Shown: positions 17,902-26,745, counted from the first letter of the stretch. The stretch: 64,000 bases of DNA from JAEELC01 sp963628445 (GCA_963628445.1 CAVGEZ010000002.1:1-64000), one strand, 5' to 3'. Numbers and translations are program-made. The notes: a model not told the origin generated them from the letters alone.

Positions 17902-18758
17902 TGGAAACAATTAAATTATCAAATGGTGTATCAGTTCCGCTAAATGGTTTTGGTGTATACCAAGTATCAAAGGAAGATTGCACAAAAAAAGTAATTAATG
18001 CGTTAAAAGCAGGATATCGTCATATAGATACTGCACAAGCTTATTTCAATGAGGATGAAGTAGGTGAAGCTATAGTACAAAGTGGTGTAGATAGAAAGGA
18101 TATATTCTTAACTACAAAAGTATGGATTGATAACTACGGTGAAGGTAAGACTTATGATTCAGTTATTAACTCTATGAAAAAACTAAAAACAGACTATCTA
18201 GATTTAATTCTTCTTCATCAACCTGTAGGTGATTATTATTCAGCATATAGAGATTTAGAAAAATTATATAATGAGGGTAAAGTTAAAGCTATTGGTGTAT
18301 ATAACTTCTACCCAGATCGTTTAGTAGACATCTGTTTATTTTCTACCATCAAGCCACATGTAAATCAAATAGAAATTAATGCATTCAATCAACAAATTGA
18401 AGCTAAAAAATGGGCCGATAAATATGGTGTTGTTTTAGAGGCTTGGGCTCCATTTGCAGAAGGTAGGAATAATATGTTTACAAATGAAACATTAGTTTCC
18501 ATTGCAAAGAAACATTCAAAAAGCGTTGCACAAGTAATTCTTAAGTGGTTAAACACAAGAGGTATTGTTGCATTATCTAAATCAGTACATGAAAACAGAA
18601 TAATAGAAAACTTTAATATTGAAGACTTTACACTAGATGATAACGATCTAAAGTTGATTAAAACTCTAGACACTAAAACATCATCATTCTTCTCTCACCA
18701 AGATCCTAATATCATTGAATGGTTTGGTCAACTTATCGTAGAAAAACGAAATAAATAG
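17901..18758 (+). CDS. Aldo/keto reductase
   Basis: The 285-aa NAD(P)H-dependent reductase of carbonyls has the AKR signature GYRHIDTAQAYFNE with catalytic Asp and Tyr (residues about 45-50), the Lys in TTKVW and the His in LLHQP. AKSVHENRI-like residues (ALSKSVHENR) bind the cofactor near the C-terminus. It resembles 2,5-diketo-gluconate-reductase-type AKRs. It ends with TAG and sits in the LysR-flanked redox operon. Confidence 0.93.
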   Translation: METIKLSNGVSVPLNGFGVYQVSKEDCTKKVINALKAGYRHIDTAQAYFNEDEVGEAIVQSGVDRKDIFLTTKVWIDNYGEGKTYDSVINSMKKLKTDYLDLILLHQPVGDYYSAYRDLEKLYNEGKVKAIGVYNFYPDRLVDICLFSTIKPHVNQIEINAFNQQIEAKKWADKYGVVLEAWAPFAEGRNNMFTNETLVSIAKKHSKSVAQVILKWLNTRGIVALSKSVHENRIIENFNIEDFTLDDNDLKLIKTLDTKTSSFFSHQDPNIIEWFGQLIVEKRNK

Positions 18759-18761
18759 AAT

Positions 18762-19412
18762 ATGCAGATTAAACCAGTCTTTAAAATTAAAAAAATCAAG
18801 ATATTTATTGATATAATAATGTATAAAGCCCTAATTTTATTGATGTGCGAACATTCTTTAGTAGGTCTTACTCATGAAGTACTAGGTATTATATTATTCT
18901 TATTATTTATAGTGCATAACATGCTTAATTTTAGATGGTATAAACTTATTTTAAAAAGAAAAATTAATCCTAAAATGACAACATCTTTAATAATCAACTT
19001 TCTTATCTTAGCTACGCTTATAATTCTAATTTTAAGTTCGTTTATGATTTCAGGTTATGTATTTAAAGGATTAATATCATCTAACGCAATGTTAGCTAGA
19101 GGACTTCATATGACAAGTTCAATATGGCTTTACATTTTAGTAAGTATTCATTTAGGGTTTCATTTAAATGTAATGATTTATAAGATTAAAGGAAAACTAT
19201 ATTTTATAATACTTGAAACAATCATAATTTTATCTGGTTTAATTGTTCTTATTTTTATAGACAAAATGTATGAAGAAATGTTTTATCTAACCTCTTTTAA
19301 GAACTATAGAGAAGTAATGCTTCCTATAGACTTTATTAAAAAATTCAGCGTTTCTTTATCAATAAGTCTTATTTCGTTTAATCTTAAGAACATGAAAAGG
19401 AGGAAAAAATGA
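18762..19412 (+). CDS. DUF4405 cytochrome b561-like membrane protein
   Basis: The 216-aa protein has about five TM helices and membrane-placed histidines: CEHSLVGLTHE, VHNMLNF, GLHMTS and SIHLGFHLN. These match DUF4405, a flavinylation-associated cytochrome-type family that may bind heme and move electrons across the membrane. The ribosome binding site is weak, and it starts 3 bases after the aldo/keto reductase stop, so it probably depends on coupling. It would link the cytosolic flavodoxin side to the surface flavodoxin encoded next. Confidence 0.78.
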   Translation: MQIKPVFKIKKIKIFIDIIMYKALILLMCEHSLVGLTHEVLGIILFLLFIVHNMLNFRWYKLILKRKINPKMTTSLIINFLILATLIILILSSFMISGYVFKGLISSNAMLARGLHMTSSIWLYILVSIHLGFHLNVMIYKIKGKLYFIILETIIILSGLIVLIFIDKMYEEMFYLTSFKNYREVMLPIDFIKKFSVSLSISLISFNLKNMKRRKK

Positions 19413-20008
19413 AAAGATTGAAAATCATTCTAACACTTTCACTATTAGGACTTTCCCTTACATCGTGCAGAAGCAACTCTAATGCTCCAATAGATAATAG
19501 TGCTGAGCCAGAAGTATCAGGTGAAAGCCATGTTCTTGTAGCATATTTCTCTTATTCAGGAAATACGCAAACAGTTGCAAGAACAATAAGTGAGACTCTT
19601 AATTCTGATATATTTAGAATGGTAGTTAGTACGCCATATACAGGTAGTGATCTTTTTGATAGGGCTCAACAAGAGGTAAATAGTAAATCATTCCCTGAGA
19701 TTTCAAGTCATATAGAAAAATATGTATTTGATACATACGATACAATAATTATAGGTTTTCCTATATGGTGGTACGATTTACCTCGTCCTGTAGCAACTTT
19801 CGTAAATGAATATGATTTTACTGGTAAAACAGTTATTCCTTTCTTCACTCACAATGGTTCTTCTACAGGTGCAAGTAGTTTATCAACGCTTGGATTGCTA
19901 ATTGGTACAGCTAATTACAAAAGGAACTTGGTTCTATCTATTAGAGGAAGCAGTGTATCATCTAGCACTCAAACTATAAATGATTGGGCTTTATCTTTAG
20001 ATTTATAA
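19409..20008 (+). CDS. Flavodoxin lipoprotein
   Basis: The 199-aa product begins with a lipoprotein signal (lipobox LTSC, Cys20), followed by a short Ser/Asn/Pro-rich linker and a flavodoxin domain. FSYSGNTQTVAR is the FMN phosphate loop and GFPIWWYDLPRP the second FMN loop. It would be tethered outside the membrane. It overlaps the DUF4405 gene by 4 bases (ATGA). An extracellular flavodoxin next to a DUF4405 protein suggests an electron path across the membrane. Confidence 0.88.
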   Translation: MKRLKIILTLSLLGLSLTSCRSNSNAPIDNSAEPEVSGESHVLVAYFSYSGNTQTVARTISETLNSDIFRMVVSTPYTGSDLFDRAQQEVNSKSFPEISSHIEKYVFDTYDTIIIGFPIWWYDLPRPVATFVNEYDFTGKTVIPFFTHNGSSTGASSLSTLGLLIGTANYKRNLVLSIRGSSVSSSTQTINDWALSLDL

Positions 20009-20448
20009 TAAAAATGGTTTTATCTATATTCTATTCTCCTTTGTTAGAATGTAGTTAAAATCATTATAAATGTAAATTCTTCTAAGGCAGAATTTAAGTT
20101 ATAATTACTATCAATAAAGCCTTAATCATCTAATTAAAGTTAAATATTAAAGTTATATTTAAAATCAGTAAAATGGTTTTAAAAGAAACATCCATATAAA
20201 TTAAATATAATTAATGATTAAAATACAATATAAAACATATACTCTAACTAAATCCCTAAATCATAATTACTCTCTTCTTTAATTTCAATTTCGTATTTTA
20301 TTCATTAATTAATTCTACTGCCGAATATTCATTTCTAATTTAAGCAACAGACTTTCTTATTCTTATTAACAACATCTTCAAAAAAACAAAATCTTAAGTT
20401 AGATTTTGAGTTTCGGCAGTTGTTTTATCATTAATAAACTAATAAAAG
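20009..20448. other. Long AT-rich intergenic region
   Basis: No open frame with a start, ribosome binding site or family resemblance was found. A 9-bp inverted repeat ACTGCCGAA (20317-20325) and TTCGGCAGT (20412-20420) flanks about 86 bases, with a hairpin AAAATCTTAAGTTAGATTTT (about 20388-20407) inside the second arm. This is the longest stretch without a gene. It may be decayed sequence. Confidence 0.5.
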
Positions 20449-20482
20449 TTCTCTTGATGTAAAAATCAGGAGAATTTTTATT
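20449..20482 (+). terminator. Probable terminator of the redox operon
   Basis: TTCTCTTGAT pairs with ATCAGGAGAA (one G-T pair) and is followed on the plus strand by TTTTTATTTTTT. It lies 440 bases past the last gene, so the operon may have a long 3' end or this may serve another transcript. Confidence 0.55.
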
Positions 20483-20502
20483 TTTTAAAAAACAGACATA
20501 AT

Positions 20503-20531
20503 AAAAAGAGCCAAGATAAACTCTTGACTCT
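20503..20531 (-). terminator. Terminator of pyk
   Basis: On the minus strand AGAGTCAAGA pairs with TCTTGGCTCT and is followed by TTTTTATT, 17 bases past the pyk stop. Confidence 0.75.
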
Positions 20532-20547
20532 AATATATAAATTATTA

Positions 20548-21966
20548 TTACTTAGTTGTAGTGAATTCAATACCCTTAGCAGTAACTTTAAGGATAGCTG
20601 AACCCTTGTCTAATGCTAATTCTTTTGTAGCATAAGCTAAAGCATCAGCATACTTACCAACAACTGGTTGAACACCCCAAGCGAATGCTAGAGATCTAGC
20701 TTCAGCATTAGTAGCAACAGCCATAATTACATCAGAAGCAGGACGGAATTGAGAAATCTTCATACCTAGTTCGAAGTCACCTTCACAAACTACAGCAGAA
20801 ACTTCAAATTCTTTACAAATAGTAGCAACAGCTAAACCGATTGCATCCTTTTCATCTTTGTCATTTGGACATTCAAGAACATTTTCAATCATCTTATTGT
20901 GATCGATGTCTTGTTCAGCTCTTTCATCAATCTTAGCCATGTAAGAAACAGCTTCTAGAGGGAAATCACCTTGAGCAGATTCACCAGAAAGCATAGTTGC
21001 ACTAGTACCTTCTAATACTGCGTCGTAAACGTCTGAAACTTCAGCACGAGTAGGTCTTGGATTACCTTGCATAGAATCTAACATTTGAGTAGCTGTAACT
21101 ACAATCTTACCTGAAGATTGAGCTAAGTAGATCATTTCACGTTGAATTGATGGAACATCCCAAGCTTCAACGTTAACACCCATGTCTCCACGAGCAACCA
21201 TTACACCATCAGATAATGCAACGATTTCTTCCATGTTTTCAACACCTTCAGTGTTTTCAATCTTAGATATGATCTTGCAGTGAGTATCATTCTTTGCAGC
21301 AAAAATATCACGAATGTCTTGGATATCTTGAGCACGACGAACGAATGATGCAGCTACATAGTCAACACCTTGGTCGCAACCCCATTCTAAGTCTTCTTTG
21401 TCTTTCTTAGAAATGAATTGCATATTTAACTTAACACCTGGAACGTTGATATTCTTCTTGTTCTTTAACTTACGAGAATTTTCAACACGGCAGATAAGTT
21501 CATGACTAGCTTCATCCTTACCAGTTACCTTTAAACGTAGAAGACCGTCTTCGATTAAAATGAAGTCTCCTTCTTTAACATCATCATACATACCAGCATA
21601 TGATACAGCGATCTTTTCTGGAGTACCTTCGATGAAGTCATAATCCATAGTGATACGGATTTCCTTACCAGCTTCAAGCATGATAAATGGATTCTTATGC
21701 CAATCTAATTCACCTTGTTCATTAGTTGAACCAACTAAATAACCAGTACGAATTTCTGGTCCTTTAGTATCTAGCATAATAGCTACATTCCAACCATTTT
21801 CTTCGTTTAATTCCTTAACGTTCTTAATACGAGCTCCTTGTTCTTCATATGAACCATGAGAGAAGTTCATACGCATAACATTCATACCAGCTTCAATTAA
21901 AGACTTAAGTTGTTCTTTCTTTTCTGAAGAAGGTCCAATTGTACAAACAATTTTAGTTTTTTTCAT
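20548..21966 (-). CDS. pyk: Pyruvate kinase
   Basis: Pyruvate kinase makes pyruvate and ATP from phosphoenolpyruvate and ADP. The 472-aa product starts with TKIVCTIGPSS and carries NFSHGSYE, the catalytic Lys in IISKIENTEG, and VARGDMGV. It is the short form, without the extra C-terminal PEP-utiliser-like domain of Bacillus. AAGGAG precedes the ATG. It is divergent from pfp, with a shared control region holding two perfect palindromes. Confidence 0.97.
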   Translation of the reverse strand: MKKTKIVCTIGPSSEKKEQLKSLIEAGMNVMRMNFSHGSYEEQGARIKNVKELNEENGWNVAIMLDTKGPEIRTGYLVGSTNEQGELDWHKNPFIMLEAGKEIRITMDYDFIEGTPEKIAVSYAGMYDDVKEGDFILIEDGLLRLKVTGKDEASHELICRVENSRKLKNKKNINVPGVKLNMQFISKKDKEDLEWGCDQGVDYVAASFVRRAQDIQDIRDIFAAKNDTHCKIISKIENTEGVENMEEIVALSDGVMVARGDMGVNVEAWDVPSIQREMIYLAQSSGKIVVTATQMLDSMQGNPRPTRAEVSDVYDAVLEGTSATMLSGESAQGDFPLEAVSYMAKIDERAEQDIDHNKMIENVLECPNDKDEKDAIGLAVATICKEFEVSAVVCEGDFELGMKISQFRPASDVIMAVATNAEARSLAFAWGVQPVVGKYADALAYATKELALDKGSAILKVTAKGIEFTTTK

Positions 21967-22012
21967 TGATATATATCTCCTTAATAAAATTGGTTAATAA
22001 TTTACCGCAAAT

Positions 22013-22042
22013 ATTATATCATATCTTTTTTATATTTAACAA
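22013..22042 (-). promoter_or_regulatory. pyk promoter
   Basis: Minus-strand TTGTTA (22037-22042), an 18-base spacer and TATAAT (22013-22018) precede pyk by about 46 bases. A perfect 14-bp palindrome, GTGTTTTAAAACAC (22054-22067), lies just upstream of the -35 box. Confidence 0.6.
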
Positions 22043-22053
22043 TATATTTTTTT

Positions 22054-22067
22054 GTGTTTTAAAACAC
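22054..22067. promoter_or_regulatory. Perfect 14-bp palindrome upstream of pyk
   Basis: GTGTTTTAAAACAC reads the same on both strands and lies 11 bases upstream of the pyk -35 box, a usual place for an activator or a catabolite-type regulator. The bound protein is unknown. Confidence 0.45.
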
Positions 22068-22114
22068 TTTCACTATAAATGTTTATATATTGCCTCATTA
22101 ATATTAAAAATAGA

Positions 22115-22126
22115 CTCTATATAGAG
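22115..22126. promoter_or_regulatory. Perfect 12-bp palindrome upstream of pfp
   Basis: CTCTATATAGAG is a perfect dyad 16 bases upstream of the pfp -35 box. Different in sequence from the pyk-side palindrome, so possibly a second regulator. Confidence 0.4.
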
Positions 22127-22142
22127 AAAATTTTAATAAATC

Positions 22143-22170
22143 TTGATTTAAATATTTAATAAGATATAAT
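22143..22170 (+). promoter_or_regulatory. pfp promoter
   Basis: TTGATT, a 16-base spacer and TATAAT (22165-22170) precede the pfp start by 31 bases. Confidence 0.6.
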
Positions 22171-22201
22171 TAATTTGTGTAACATTTAAGGAGACATTAA
22201 T

Positions 22202-23449
22202 ATGAAATTATTAAAAGGTGCCGCAATTATCGGACAATCCGGCGGTCCAACATCAGTAATAAATGCTTCTGCTGCAGGAGTATTTATTGAAGCACTTAAT
22301 CAAGAAGCTATAACAAACGTATTTGGTGCAAAGCATGGTATCAAAGGTATTTTAGACGAAGAATTCTATGATATTTCAAAAGAAGATCTTAATGAGTTAA
22401 AACTATTAAAGACAACACCATCATCAGATATTGGTTCTGTTAGATATAAGCTAAAAGATGCAAGTGTTGATGATACAGACTACAAGAGAATTCTTGAAGT
22501 ATTTAAAAAATATGACATTCGTTATTTCTTCTATAATGGTGGTAACGATTCTATGGATACTTGTAACAAGATATCTAAATATTTAGCTACATCAGGTTAT
22601 GAATGCCGTTGTATTGGTATTCCTAAGACAATTGATAACGATTTAGCTATTACTGACCATACTCCAGGTTATGGTAGTGCTGCAAAATATATTGCAACAA
22701 CAATGATGGAAATATCACATGACGCTCAAGTATACGATACAAAGATGGTATGTGTATGTGAAATCATGGGTAGAAACGCTGGTTGGTTAACAGCTGCAAG
22801 TCAACTTGCAACTGAAGCTGGTGCAGGTCCTGATTTAATTTATTTACCTGAAATTCCATTTGATTTTGATGACTTTATTTCAAAAGTTGGTGCATTACTT
22901 GAAAAACAACCACATGTTTTAATTGCTGTATCTGAAGGTGTGCAAACTGCAGACGGTAAGTACATTCCTGAATTATTCCATGATCTTGCAAAAGATTCAT
23001 TTGGACACGCTCAATTAGGTGGTACTGCTACTGTTCTTGCTGACCAAATCAAAAACAAGTTTGGTGTTAAGGTTAGAGGTATTGAATTCAATCTAATGCA
23101 ACGTTGTGCACAACATCTTGCAAGTAAGGTTGACGTAACTGAAGCATATAATGCAGGTAGATATGCAGTTAAGTATGCAATTAAGGGTGTAACTGATAAA
23201 ATGGTTGGATTTGAAAGAGTTATGAAGGATGGAAAATATTCTTGTAAATACTCTTTAATCGATTTAGCACTTGTTGCAAACGATGAAAAGAAAGTTCCTC
23301 TTGATTGGATTAATCCTGATAAGGTATCTTTAAATCATAAATTTATCGAATATGTAACTCCATTAATTCAAGGAGATATGAAAGCTCCACTAGAAAATGG
23401 ATTACCAAGATTTGCAAAATTAAAGAAAGTTTTATATAAGCAAAATTAA
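22202..23449 (+). CDS. pfp: Phosphofructokinase, probably PPi-dependent
   Basis: The 415-aa enzyme phosphorylates fructose 6-phosphate. The N-terminal GQSGGPTSVINAS, GIPKTIDNDL and EIMGRNAGWL are PFK family blocks. ATP-dependent enzymes have GGDGS at the nucleotide site; here it is GGNDS, with Asp in the fourth position as in PPi-type enzymes (GGDDS), and Lys in PKTID also fits PPi use. The Asn in the third position is unusual. It is divergent from pyk. PPi as donor would save ATP, as in several anaerobes. Confidence 0.88.
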   Translation: MKLLKGAAIIGQSGGPTSVINASAAGVFIEALNQEAITNVFGAKHGIKGILDEEFYDISKEDLNELKLLKTTPSSDIGSVRYKLKDASVDDTDYKRILEVFKKYDIRYFFYNGGNDSMDTCNKISKYLATSGYECRCIGIPKTIDNDLAITDHTPGYGSAAKYIATTMMEISHDAQVYDTKMVCVCEIMGRNAGWLTAASQLATEAGAGPDLIYLPEIPFDFDDFISKVGALLEKQPHVLIAVSEGVQTADGKYIPELFHDLAKDSFGHAQLGGTATVLADQIKNKFGVKVRGIEFNLMQRCAQHLASKVDVTEAYNAGRYAVKYAIKGVTDKMVGFERVMKDGKYSCKYSLIDLALVANDEKKVPLDWINPDKVSLNHKFIEYVTPLIQGDMKAPLENGLPRFAKLKKVLYKQN

Positions 23450-23455
23450 TAGAAT

Positions 23456-23488
23456 AAAAGCTGTGATTTTAATATTTCACAGCTTTTA
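23456..23488. terminator. Bidirectional terminator between pfp and a convergent gene
   Basis: AAAAGCTGTGA and TCACAGCTTTT form a stem with A and T runs on both sides. It serves pfp on the plus strand and the 367-aa gene on the minus strand. Confidence 0.75.
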
Positions 23489-24589
23489 TTTTTCTATATT
23501 ATATTTATCATCCTTAATATAATCATCTATATAAGGTTCAATCTTTTCAATTAAAACATTTTTAACAAATTCAATTCTTCTATCACTTAAATGTTTAGTT
23601 GAAATAACATTAAGTTCTTCTTTTAAATTTGGAAATGATTCAATCATTATTTTAATATCTTCTTTATCAGTTTTAAGACATTTAATATATTGTTTAAGCC
23701 CATAGTTTCTAATTATATAATAAAGTCTAAATAAACATGCTTCGGAAGTAGAGCTGTCATACATTACTTTATATGTATGTGCATACAATTTAAACATATG
23801 TTCATCAACATTAGTTTTCTTAAGTTCAGCATTCAAATTTTTTCTTAATTCATCATTAATAACATTAATCAATTTTGTTATTTCTAAATAGGCTGAATCA
23901 TCTGTTGCGTATCCCTTTTCAATTTGAATAACTTGCCATTTGCCATCTTTAAAAGATTCTTTAACTACATTATATTTGTTTGACGATTCAACAATAGTGG
24001 CTCTAAAATTATATGTCATATCGTAATAATATTTATTATTTGTATCACAACCAATTTCTTTGTTTATAATATTTATAATTCTTGTCTTAAAGAATGCAAT
24101 GCTCATCGATTCTTTAAAATTCATTATAACATCATCTATAAATTCATCAAATTCATAGTCAATTTTGTTATATAAGATGTCCTTAATCTCAGCGCGTGAA
24201 AAATCTCGAGTTCTTGCATAAAAATCTACCATTTGATACGTTACTGAAGATTCATAAAGAGAAGCTATTAAAAGTTTAGTTTTATCTTCTAAATTTGAAT
24301 GATTATAATTAAAATTATTTAATATATCCAAATATTCATTAAACTTTTTTAATTCTTTCTTTTCTGTTTTTATCTCTTTTCCTCTAATTCTGTCTTTAGA
24401 TACAAAATCCTTTATAATATAAACTGAACCTATCACCATATATAAACATAAAAATATCATTTCTAAAATGTTTATATATTTTTCTTTTGAGTCGATTTTC
24501 GAAAAAACAGCACAAATCAAGCCAAAAATAATAACAAATAAAATTGTTTGTATAATTTTTTTTAGTATGAACTTAGAATCATTCATCAT
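23486..24589 (-). CDS. Hypothetical membrane-anchored protein, 367 aa
   Basis: I do not recognise this protein. Two TM segments near residues 12-30 and 40-60 are followed by a roughly 300-residue, Lys/Asp/Asn-rich helical domain that is probably cytosolic. GAGGTGG lies close before two adjacent ATG codons, so the true start may be the second ATG. It stands between convergent pfp and the DUF4353 gene, and the terminator downstream of DUF4353 suggests it is a separate unit. Confidence 0.7.
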   Translation of the reverse strand: MMNDSKFILKKIIQTILFVIIFGLICAVFSKIDSKEKYINILEMIFLCLYMVIGSVYIIKDFVSKDRIRGKEIKTEKKELKKFNEYLDILNNFNYNHSNLEDKTKLLIASLYESSVTYQMVDFYARTRDFSRAEIKDILYNKIDYEFDEFIDDVIMNFKESMSIAFFKTRIINIINKEIGCDTNNKYYYDMTYNFRATIVESSNKYNVVKESFKDGKWQVIQIEKGYATDDSAYLEITKLINVINDELRKNLNAELKKTNVDEHMFKLYAHTYKVMYDSSTSEACLFRLYYIIRNYGLKQYIKCLKTDKEDIKIMIESFPNLKEELNVISTKHLSDRRIEFVKNVLIEKIEPYIDDYIKDDKYNIEK

Positions 24590-24623
24590 ACCACCTCATA
24601 TCCATTTTATTATACAATAAATA

Positions 24624-24655
24624 AGAGAAAAAGAAGTACATTTTCGTACTCCTTT
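24624..24655 (-). terminator. Terminator of the DUF4353 gene
   Basis: On the minus strand AAGGAGTAC pairs with GTACTTCTT and is followed by TTTTCTC. Confidence 0.65.
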
Positions 24656-24662
24656 TATAATT

Positions 24663-26606
24663 TTATCTAGGACCTCCTTGTTGTCCACCTTGACCAGGAC
24701 CTCCTTGACCTCCTTGACCAGGTCCGCCTTGTCCACCTTGTCCACCTTGACCTTGATTTGAGGAAGCAGTAATGTTTGAACTAACTGTAACAGTTGTAGT
24801 GCTTGTTCCTAAGCTAAATGTATAACTAGCATCACTTGTAATGCTTGGAGAGGCAAATACTATTTCTCCAAAACTTTGATTAACAGATATAGTATATGAT
24901 TCAGAACTACTACTAATAGTTAATGTGTTAGTACTTGAAGTGTTAGATAATTGAGTAGTCTCGATAACATAGTTAGATCCACTAGCACTAAAGTTTTGAG
25001 TCTCTGTCATTCCACTTGCACCAAGTGCTAAAACAAATGCTCCATTAAATGCGATTGTACTATCTGCATCGATTGCACTATCAGCACCACTTGTAGGACC
25101 TAATACTAATACAGTACCCGAATTAAATGAAATACTTCCATTAGAATCTAGTCCATCACCTTTTGCATTAACAGATACATAAGCACCATCAAAATTAATA
25201 CTTAAACTTGCATAATCGCTTGTTGAATAATCACTTGCTGCATTAATTCCATCATCACTTGCTGAAAGTATTGCAGTACCACCTTCAAAATAAATATGAG
25301 CTGCTTCTACTGCTTCATATGAATTAGTTACAGTAAGCACTGTGTCTTCATCTTTTAAGTAGAAATCATGTTCTGGTGCAAATCCTTTGTTTCCGGCATT
25401 AACTGTAACTTGTGATCCACCTTCAATAATAGTATCACCATAATCGACTTTACTAGCTGAATCAGTTGAAGTAATATTAACTACAGCGCCATTAGTAATA
25501 GTTAAATTATATGAAGTACTTGCAACTTCTAGTTCAGTATCCGCGTCAGTAGATAGAGTATACTTAAGTGCACCAACCTTTAATCCCTTAGATGATTGTA
25601 CTAAAGCATAATACTTAGAATAATTAGTACCTATTACATCAGATGACATTTTCTTATAAGTAGAACCTGATTTACTCCACTTAAAGTCATCATCTTCTAA
25701 TTCATATTCACTAATATTATCAGTTGAATAACTTACAAAAGAACCTTGAGTAGTAATATTAGTTGTACCACCATCAATTGTTAAAGTAGTGTTTGCTTGA
25801 ATACCGTCACCCTCAACACTTGCAGTATAAACTGTATTAGTTAAATTAACATAACCAATACTTGAATCAAAAGTAGGAGCCTCTTCTACTTCTTCATTTT
25901 CAACCTCAGCTCTAATTCCGTCTTTACCAGCATACAATACATTTACATTTGCGTTTTCAATCTCTACTTCTTCTCCGGCAATACCATAATTTGAAGCACT
26001 CAATTCTAATGTAGCATCTTCAACATGAACCAATCCGTTACATTTAATTGCTGTCTTAGATCCTGATATTACTACAAGTTTACCGCTACCTTTAATATTT
26101 AAACTTCCTTTAATATGTAAGGCATTATTATCATCAAAATTATTATAAATATAAGATGTAGTACCTTCAGGTAAATTAATTGTTACTGATACATTCTTAT
26201 TAGTGTTATATAATGCCTTACCTTCAGTTGTATTTTGATATATTACTGCATTGTTTAGAGTTAGTTCAATTGAACCTTTTTTTGCGGTAGTAATCTCAAC
26301 TCCATTATAGTAATTTCCACTTAATGTAGTACTAACACTTGTTTGATATACATCTGCTACTTGAGTAGTTTCAAGGGCACTAGTGTCAATTGTATTTAGT
26401 GTTGAAACAGGAGCTACACCAGTTGCTAGAGTAGTATTCATATTTATTGTACTAGAAGTAGTTGTTGTTGAATTATTGTTTCCAGATTCAGTTGAAGAAT
26501 TGGTTGAATCTGTGCTATTATTTGAGTTTGAATTTGAATTAACGTCGCATGCAAATAGCGGGATGCATGCAGTGATTAATGGAATAATAAAATGTTTTTT
26601 CTTCAT
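24663..26606 (-). CDS. DUF4353 carbohydrate-binding lipoprotein
   Basis: The 647-aa surface protein has a lipoprotein signal (IPLFAC, Cys20), a Ser/Asn/Thr linker (residues 22-60), and a large beta-helix-like region with repeating short strands such as GVEITTAKKGSIELTLNNA and KGDGLDSNGSISFNSGT. This matches DUF4353 proteins such as Clostridium thermocellum Cthe_2159, which binds acidic polysaccharides including polygalacturonate. The last 35 residues are almost pure Gly/Gln/Pro (GQGGQGGPGQGG units), an odd tail coded by a short DNA repeat. The GH28 gene in this window gives it a pectin context. Confidence 0.8.
   Translation of the reverse strand: MKKKHFIIPLITACIPLFACDVNSNSNSNNSTDSTNSSTESGNNNSTTTTSSTINMNTTLATGVAPVSTLNTIDTSALETTQVADVYQTSVSTTLSGNYYNGVEITTAKKGSIELTLNNAVIYQNTTEGKALYNTNKNVSVTINLPEGTTSYIYNNFDDNNALHIKGSLNIKGSGKLVVISGSKTAIKCNGLVHVEDATLELSASNYGIAGEEVEIENANVNVLYAGKDGIRAEVENEEVEEAPTFDSSIGYVNLTNTVYTASVEGDGIQANTTLTIDGGTTNITTQGSFVSYSTDNISEYELEDDDFKWSKSGSTYKKMSSDVIGTNYSKYYALVQSSKGLKVGALKYTLSTDADTELEVASTSYNLTITNGAVVNITSTDSASKVDYGDTIIEGGSQVTVNAGNKGFAPEHDFYLKDEDTVLTVTNSYEAVEAAHIYFEGGTAILSASDDGINAASDYSTSDYASLSINFDGAYVSVNAKGDGLDSNGSISFNSGTVLVLGPTSGADSAIDADSTIAFNGAFVLALGASGMTETQNFSASGSNYVIETTQLSNTSSTNTLTISSSSESYTISVNQSFGEIVFASPSITSDASYTFSLGTSTTTVTVSSNITASSNQGQGGQGGQGGPGQGGQGGPGQGGQQGGPR
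24666..24765 (-). repeat. Short tandem repeat coding a Gly/Gln-rich tail
   Basis: Imperfect 9- to 18-bp units of the type GGACAAGGAGG repeat in tandem and code for about 30 residues of GQGGP at the C-terminus of the DUF4353 protein. G/C content is far above the neighbouring DNA. Such repeats can change copy number. Confidence 0.7.
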
Positions 26607-26708
26607 TTGTCATAACCTCTTTTCATGATTTATGTCTACATTTTACCCTTAAAAAATTACAATGCAATAGTTCAAATCAAGTTAATATAATACCTATTAA
26701 GATTAACA

Positions 26709-26740
26709 AAAAAATCCCACAATTTGATGTGAGATTTTCA
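26709..26740 (-). terminator. Terminator of trpS
   Basis: Minus-strand AAAATCTCACA pairs with TGTGGGATTTT (one wobble) and runs into TTTTTTT. Confidence 0.7.
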
Positions 26741-26745
26741 TTTTT

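Noticed and set aside
20317..20420. Inverted repeat as ends of an insertion sequence
   Set aside because: Only 9 bp, about 100 bp apart, with no transposase and no target duplication.
24666..24765. CRISPR-like repeat array
   Set aside because: The repeats are short, in frame and code for a Gly/Gln tail; there are no spacers and no cas genes in the window.
26383..26628. Plus-strand open frame over the start of the DUF4353 gene
   Set aside because: Composition mirrors the Ser/Thr/Asn repeats on the other strand; no start signal.
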